A stretch of 10,376 nt of DNA from Acidobacteriota bacterium (GTDB lineage Bacteria; Acidobacteriota; Vicinamibacteria; Vicinamibacterales; CAVVIG01): contig QHWK01000494.1 of the NCBI GenBank assembly GCA_003223775.1, positions 1-10,376 on the forward strand, given 5' to 3'. Both the position numbers and the translations under genes were made by a program. Shown in pieces: positions 7,246 through 10,376 of this stretch; positions within the stretch are counted from its first letter, which is position 1, and each line of letters starts with the position of its first letter. The notes beneath the pieces are model-generated. The model saw only the letters and a program-made list of their open reading frames with translations. It had not been told where the DNA came from and searched no databases.

Positions 7246-7718
7246 TGAAGAGCTCGACGATCGGCGTGGGGTTGGCGGCGCTGGAAATGGCGGAAGCGGC
7301 GCCGCTCGTGATCGCTCTCGTGTGCGGCAGCGGCGCGCTGCTCGCCCAGACGAAGTCAGAGCCAAAGCCGAAGAGCGAAACGATCACGCTCAGCGGCTGC
7401 GTCGTGCGCAGCGAGACCGCGCCTGGACAGTACACACTCGAGGACAAAAAAGCCGACGTCACCTACCGGCTCACGGGAATCAACGTGCGCGACTACGTGG
7501 GAAAGCCGGTCCTGGTTGTCGGCACCGGCGCGAAGAAGCTGGCAATCGTCGGCGGCCTCACGCCAAATCCCAACGTGGCGGCGCAGGCCGGCGCGATGGA
7601 TCCGACGCGCGCGATCGTCGCGGGCCAGACGAGCGCGGCGAGCCCGGGAACGGTGGAGCTCCCCGAGTTCAAGGTGAAAAGCGTCCGGCCGGCCAGCGGG
7701 GGTTCGTGCCCCGACTGA
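7245..7718 (+). CDS. Small predicted exported protein of unknown function (157 aa)
   Basis: The ATG overlaps the lhr stop by one base and has a strong GGGAGG site. The N-terminus has a hydrophobic stretch (about residues 19-34, LVIALVCGSGALLA) followed by Gln35 and a charged linker TKSEPKPKSE, consistent with a Sec signal peptide cut near residue 34. The mature part has a predicted beta pattern: ITLSGCVVR, GQYTLEDKKADVTYRLTG, then VGKPVLVVGTG. This resembles small secreted proteins of Acidobacteriota in which an SGCV...YTL...YRLTG...V pattern recurs (possibly DUF5818-like; recalled, not searched). Two cysteines of the mature chain (52 and 155) could pair. The C-terminal third is Ala/Gly/Pro-rich. 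An internal Met15 could be an alternative start with a shorter signal, but lacks a ribosome site. Function unknown. Confidence 0.78.
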   Translation: MKSSTIGVGLAALEMAEAAPLVIALVCGSGALLAQTKSEPKPKSETITLSGCVVRSETAPGQYTLEDKKADVTYRLTGINVRDYVGKPVLVVGTGAKKLAIVGGLTPNPNVAAQAGAMDPTRAIVAGQTSAASPGTVELPEFKVKSVRPASGGSCPD

Positions 7719-7746
7719 CCGGACGGCGCGATCGGATGATGACGGG

Positions 7747-7887
7747 TTATTCGGGCGAAACGGAGGTCTTGCCGCAGTCGTCGCAGCGGAGGTAGAGCAC
7801 GGGCAGCGCCTCGGATCGGCCGATCACGCGTGCGCTCGGCACTCCGCAGCGGGGACAGACAATACCCGAGGTCGAACGTTTGGCCAT
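7747..7887 (-). CDS. Small zinc-ribbon protein (46 aa)
   Basis: Starts at the ATG whose complement is 7885-7887 and ends at TAA (7747-7749). An AAGGAG ribosome site (complement of 7896-7901) lies 8 bases upstream, which strongly supports a real gene. The 46 residues contain CPRC at 11-14 and CDDC at 35-38, a spacing of C-x2-C-x20-C-x2-C typical of a single zinc ribbon, with a basic start MAKRSTSG. The chain is almost nothing but the ribbon. No wider family is recognised; it might bind nucleic acid or a protein partner. It converges on the exported protein gene (28 bases between the stops) and diverges from the Lmo0937-like gene. Confidence 0.82.
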   Translation of the reverse strand: MAKRSTSGIVCPRCGVPSARVIGRSEALPVLYLRCDDCGKTSVSPE

Positions 7888-8067
7888 CGATGTTTCTCCT
7901 TACAGTCGGTTAGACGCCCGGCGCGGCACGGAAGATACACGAATTATCATTTTTCGGCGCGAAGTGTTGTCATTCGTTGTCTCCACGCGCGCTGACTCAA
8001 CAGTCGCGCGGCCGAGCTAACGGTCCAGGAACCATTCCTTGCAGTTCAAAAAGTCGGAGGTGGCGTG
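7888..8067. promoter_or_regulatory. Divergent regulatory interval between zinc-ribbon and Lmo0937-like genes
   Basis: These 180 bases include an AT-richer island (about 7935-7980). On the minus strand ATGACA and GATAAT with a 19-base spacer form a plausible but wide-spaced promoter for the zinc-ribbon gene. Two inverted repeats may be operators: CGCGCG-CTG...CAG-T-CGCGCG at 7986-8010 and AGGAA-CCA-TTCCT at 8027-8039. GTTGTC occurs twice close together (7968-7980). A GGAGG ribosome site at 8056-8060 serves the plus-strand gene. No RNA gene is evident. Confidence 0.45.
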
Positions 8068-8220
8068 ATGCTGTACACGCTTGCGGTAATCCTGTTGATC
8101 GCGTGGCTGCTCGGCGTGGTGGGCACGTACACGATCGGCGCCTTCGTTCACGTCCTGCTCGTCATCGCGATCGTGCTGTTCCTCGTCGGCCTCGTCAGCG
8201 GTCGTGAAACCGTAGTGTAG
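8068..8220 (+). CDS. Lmo0937-family small membrane protein (50 aa)
   Basis: ATG at 8068 with GGAGG at 8056-8060 (7-base spacing); stop TAG at 8218-8220. The 50-residue chain consists of two hydrophobic helices (about residues 4-20 and 25-44) joined by a short TYTIGAFVH turn, with a short polar tail SGRETVV. The pattern (MLYTLAVILLIAWLLG, then a G-x-F-x-H-x-LLVIAIV-like helix, then SGR) is that of the Lmo0937 family (DUF5670), widespread tiny inner-membrane proteins of unknown function often near stress genes. The assignment is by recalled pattern. It converges on the S9 peptidase gene, with 59 bases between the stops. Confidence 0.85.
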   Translation: MLYTLAVILLIAWLLGVVGTYTIGAFVHVLLVIAIVLFLVGLVSGRETVV

Positions 8221-8233
8221 GAGCGCGACGCGG

Positions 8234-8256
8234 GGGCGACCCTGAAAGGGTCGCCC
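8234..8256. repeat. Solitary palindromic hairpin, relative of the lhr array
   Basis: A perfect 10-bp stem GGGCGACCCT / AGGGTCGCCC encloses a GAA loop, followed by CTACAC as in the array inside lhr. Where the array stem has a G-C pair this copy has C-G, a compensatory change that keeps pairing. Its position between the convergent Lmo0937-like and peptidase genes would let the RNA hairpin act as a transcription barrier in both directions, but there is no T-tract, so calling it a terminator is inference. Confidence 0.85.
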
Positions 8257-8258
8257 TA

Positions 8259-8286
8259 CACACACCTACTGACACACACCTACTGA
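8259..8286. repeat. 14-bp perfect tandem repeat over the peptidase stop codon
   Basis: CACACACCTACTGA occurs twice in a row (8259-8272 and 8273-8286). The second copy contains the peptidase stop (complement of 8280-8282) and the codon before it, so the duplication or slippage event reached the end of that gene without lengthening it. Confidence 0.9.
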
Positions 8287-10376
8287 CTGCTCGCGCGCGT
8301 TGTCGAGTGCATTTCGTATTCGTGCGGCGGCTCCGCGCCGAGGAGGTGCCGCACGAAATAATCCCACCGCCGCCGCACCATGTACGCCTCGTTGCCGAAG
8401 CCGTGGCCGCGGTTAGGCAGCATCAGCAGATCGAAATCCTTGTTCGCCTTGATCAGCTCGTTGACGACGAGCAGCGTGTTGTTCGGCGGCACGTTGGCGT
8501 CGAGCGTGCCGTGCGCGAGGAGCAGCTTGCCCTTCAGGTTCTTCGCGAGGAGCTGATTCGCCTGGTTGTCGTAGTTGGTCGTGCCGTCGGCTTTCTTCTG
8601 CAGCAGCCCCTGCCACTTCTCCGCCCAGTCGTCCTCGTACACGCGGTTGTCGTGGTTGCCCGCCTCCGAGATGCCGACCTTGAAGAAGTCCGGATAGCGG
8701 AACATCGCGTCCGCCGTCGCGTAGCCGCCGCCCGAATGGCCGTAGATGCCGGCGCGATCGAGATCGATCCACGGATAGCGCGCGCCGAGCTCCTTCATGC
8801 CGGCGACCTGATCCGGCAGCGTGTTGTCGCCCATGTTGCCGTAGTACGCCTCGTGGAACTTCTTCGACCGCCACGGCGTGCCCATGCCGTCGATCTCGAC
8901 GACGACGAAGCCGAGCTCGGCGAGGGCCTGCGCGTCGCCGCGGGACGCCGAAAAGGTACGCGAGCCGACGCTCCCGGTCTGCGGACCCGGGTAGATGTGG
9001 TTCACGATCGGATATCTCTTCACCGGATCGAACCCGGTCGGCCGGTACAGCAGGCCGTAGAGATCGGTGGCGCCGTCGCGCGCCTTCACCGTGATCGGCA
9101 TCGGCGGCTTCCATCCGGCGGCGGCGAGTTTCGAGACGTCCGCCTGCTCGATCGTCGCGATCAGCCGTCCGTCCGCGTCGCGCAGCTCGGTGGCCGGCGG
9201 CACATCGGGCTTCGAGTAGGTATCGACGAAGAAGCGGCCCGACGGCGAGATCGACACGTCGTGATCGGCATCCGCCGGCGTCAGCAGCTGCAGGTTCCGG
9301 CCGTCGACGCCGATCCGGTACAGGTGGCGGAAGTACGGATCGCGGCCGCGCTCGAGGCCCACGGCGACGAAATACAGCTGGCGGTTCTTCTCGTCCACGC
9401 GCAGCACCTGCGTGACGTTCCCGTCGCCGGAGGTAATCGCCTGCTTCTCACGGCCGGTCGCGAGATCGTAGAGATACAGATGGCCCCAGTTGTCGCGCTC
9501 GGAGAACCAGATCGCCTCGTTCGACGCCGGGAGGTAGCGCCAGTTCACGGCGCCGTTGCCCGACTCGAAGAACGTCTCGGCTTTCTCCTCGAGCACCTCG
9601 CGCACGGCGCCCGTCGCGGCGTTCGCCACGCGCAGCTGCTCGCGCCGGTGATCGCGCGCGGTCGAGACGAACGCGACCGTCGATCCGTCGGCGCTCCACT
9701 GCACGTCGGCCCACTCGCCGCGGCACGCGACGTCGTCGCAGAGCGTCGATCGGTGCTGGTCGGGCGGCATCTGGAACCGGACGATCTTTCCGGTATCGAC
9801 CTCGATGCCGACGCGCTGAATCATCGTGATCGTGTCGTCGCCCGGCAGCGGATACTTCCACGCCTGCAGCGTCGGATGCCCGGTGTTCGTGTCGACGAGG
9901 TACATCTCGCCGACGCCTCGCTGATCCTGCTGGAACGTCGCGATCTTCTTCGAGTCCGGCGACCAGACGAGGATCGGCCGATCGCTGCGCGTCCATCCGG
10001 CGTTGTCCGTCGCGTAGCCGAAATCCTTCACGCCGTCCGTCGTCAGCGCCGTCTCCCTGCCGCTCGCGATGTCGCGCAGCCACAGATTCCAGTCGCGGAT
10101 GAACGCGGTGCGTTTGCCGTCGGGCGACGGCACGTCCAGCCGCGTCGCGGCGCCGCCCCGTCCGCCGCCGTCGCCGCGCTCCAGCGCCGCCCGGCAGGCC
10201 GGCAGGTCGCACGCGCTCTTCGCCCCGTTTTCGGCGGTCACGATGAACGCCTCGGCGCCCTTCTCGGTCGTCGTGCGGTACCAGAAGCGCTCACGCCCTG
10301 CGTCGGCAACCCACGTGACGCGCCCAGCGCTGTGCAGGACGAGCGGGTTGGTGTTGTACGGCATGAAGCGCTCGGC
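8280..10376 (-). CDS. S9 family prolyl oligopeptidase / DPP-IV-like serine peptidase, 5' end outside window
   Basis: A DPP-IV-type peptidase that would cleave short, often proline-containing peptides, usually in the periplasm or outside the cell. Counting from an in-frame Met at 10362-10364, the N-terminal beta-propeller (DPPIV_N) covers about 1-420 with blade-like repeats (SPDGKRTAFIRDWNLWLRD, WSPDSKKIATF, WSADGSTVAFV). The alpha/beta-hydrolase domain follows. Catalytic Ser544 lies in YGHSGGGY, Asp622 in AHGTLDANVP and His654 in LPNRGHGFG, so the triad is complete. The frame stays open to the window edge (AERF before that Met), and homologues carry more sequence, including a signal peptide, before this point. 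The Met is therefore probably internal and the gene incomplete here. Genes of this type are expanded in Acidobacteriota. It is transcribed towards the Lmo0937-like gene. Whether it is a true dipeptidyl peptidase cannot be decided: the N-terminal Glu pair was not located with confidence. Confidence 0.92.
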   Translation of the reverse strand, partial: AERFMPYNTNPLVLHSAGRVTWVADAGRERFWYRTTTEKGAEAFIVTAENGAKSACDLPACRAALERGDGGGRGGAATRLDVPSPDGKRTAFIRDWNLWLRDIASGRETALTTDGVKDFGYATDNAGWTRSDRPILVWSPDSKKIATFQQDQRGVGEMYLVDTNTGHPTLQAWKYPLPGDDTITMIQRVGIEVDTGKIVRFQMPPDQHRSTLCDDVACRGEWADVQWSADGSTVAFVSTARDHRREQLRVANAATGAVREVLEEKAETFFESGNGAVNWRYLPASNEAIWFSERDNWGHLYLYDLATGREKQAITSGDGNVTQVLRVDEKNRQLYFVAVGLERGRDPYFRHLYRIGVDGRNLQLLTPADADHDVSISPSGRFFVDTYSKPDVPPATELRDADGRLIATIEQADVSKLAAAGWKPPMPITVKARDGATDLYGLLYRPTGFDPVKRYPIVNHIYPGPQTGSVGSRTFSASRGDAQALAELGFVVVEIDGMGTPWRSKKFHEAYYGNMGDNTLPDQVAGMKELGARYPWIDLDRAGIYGHSGGGYATADAMFRYPDFFKVGISEAGNHDNRVYEDDWAEKWQGLLQKKADGTTNYDNQANQLLAKNLKGKLLLAHGTLDANVPPNNTLLVVNELIKANKDFDLLMLPNRGHGFGNEAYMVRRRWDYFVRHLLGAEPPHEYEMHSTTRASSQ

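Noticed and set aside
5647..7365. 572-codon minus-strand frame opposite the lhr C-terminal part
   Set aside because: Antisense shadow; the opposite strand encodes conserved Lhr sequence throughout.
6543..7718. 391-codon plus-strand frame as one protein
   Set aside because: Its first 234 codons are an out-of-frame reading of lhr; only the part from the ATG at 7245, with its own ribosome site, is protein-like.
7747..8220. Toxin-antitoxin pair (two small genes)
   Set aside because: The genes are divergent and resemble a zinc ribbon and an Lmo0937-type membrane protein; no known toxin or antitoxin motif is present.
7977..8265. Overlapping small frames at 7977-8207 (+) and 8017-8265 (-)
   Set aside because: Both overlap the Lmo0937-like gene out of frame, with charged low-complexity products and no ribosome site.
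8413..10212. Minus-strand frames at 8413-9114 and 9448-10212
   Set aside because: Alternate-frame shadows of the S9 peptidase, Arg-rich and without its catalytic motifs.

Overview
The window is very GC-rich, with strong G/C preference at third codon positions. It carries a dCache-type sensor kinase, a long Lhr-type helicase, a DPP-IV-like S9 peptidase and several families of short palindromic repeats. Together these suggest an Acidobacteriota genome (Vicinamibacteria-like), probably from soil or sediment; the assignment is inferred from gene style only. No rRNA, tRNA, CRISPR array, transposase or phage gene was seen.

Left part (1-2940): a 1,406-bp direct tandem duplication. The unit holds the 5' part of a membrane histidine kinase gene (minus strand), the short intergenic region, and the first 43-44 codons of the divergent helicase gene lhr (plus strand). 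Because the genes diverge, the duplication leaves one kinase copy continuing leftward out of the window and one lhr copy continuing rightward. At the junction (1534/1535) sit two truncated fragments: an lhr stub that breaks inside the Walker A motif, and a kinase copy that stops just after its H-box. The copies differ at only four positions, all between 914 and 998.

Middle part (2811-7245): the full-length lhr locus. Its helicase core is intact, but the reading frame shifts near 5288, where a conserved stretch of roughly 35 residues expected in the family also seems to be missing. The C-terminal part is open in another frame down to 7245. Three unrelated short repeat families have been accommodated in frame inside lhr: a double palindrome at 4568-4622, a four-unit 33-bp hairpin array at 5524-5691 and an AAAGG-rich repeat at 5946-5995. 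A stop codon overlapping a start links lhr to a small exported protein (7245-7718).

Right part (7719-10376): a 46-residue four-cysteine zinc-ribbon protein (minus strand) and a 50-residue two-helix membrane protein of the Lmo0937 type (plus strand) diverge from a 180-bp regulatory interval. A solitary relative of the lhr hairpin family follows, then a 14-bp tandem repeat that runs over the stop codon of an S9 prolyl-oligopeptidase-family peptidase (minus strand), whose start lies beyond the right edge. No new defence or biosynthetic system is visible. The real interest is genome plasticity: the duplication, the lhr frame break and the translatable palindromic repeats. An assembly error must be excluded for the first two.
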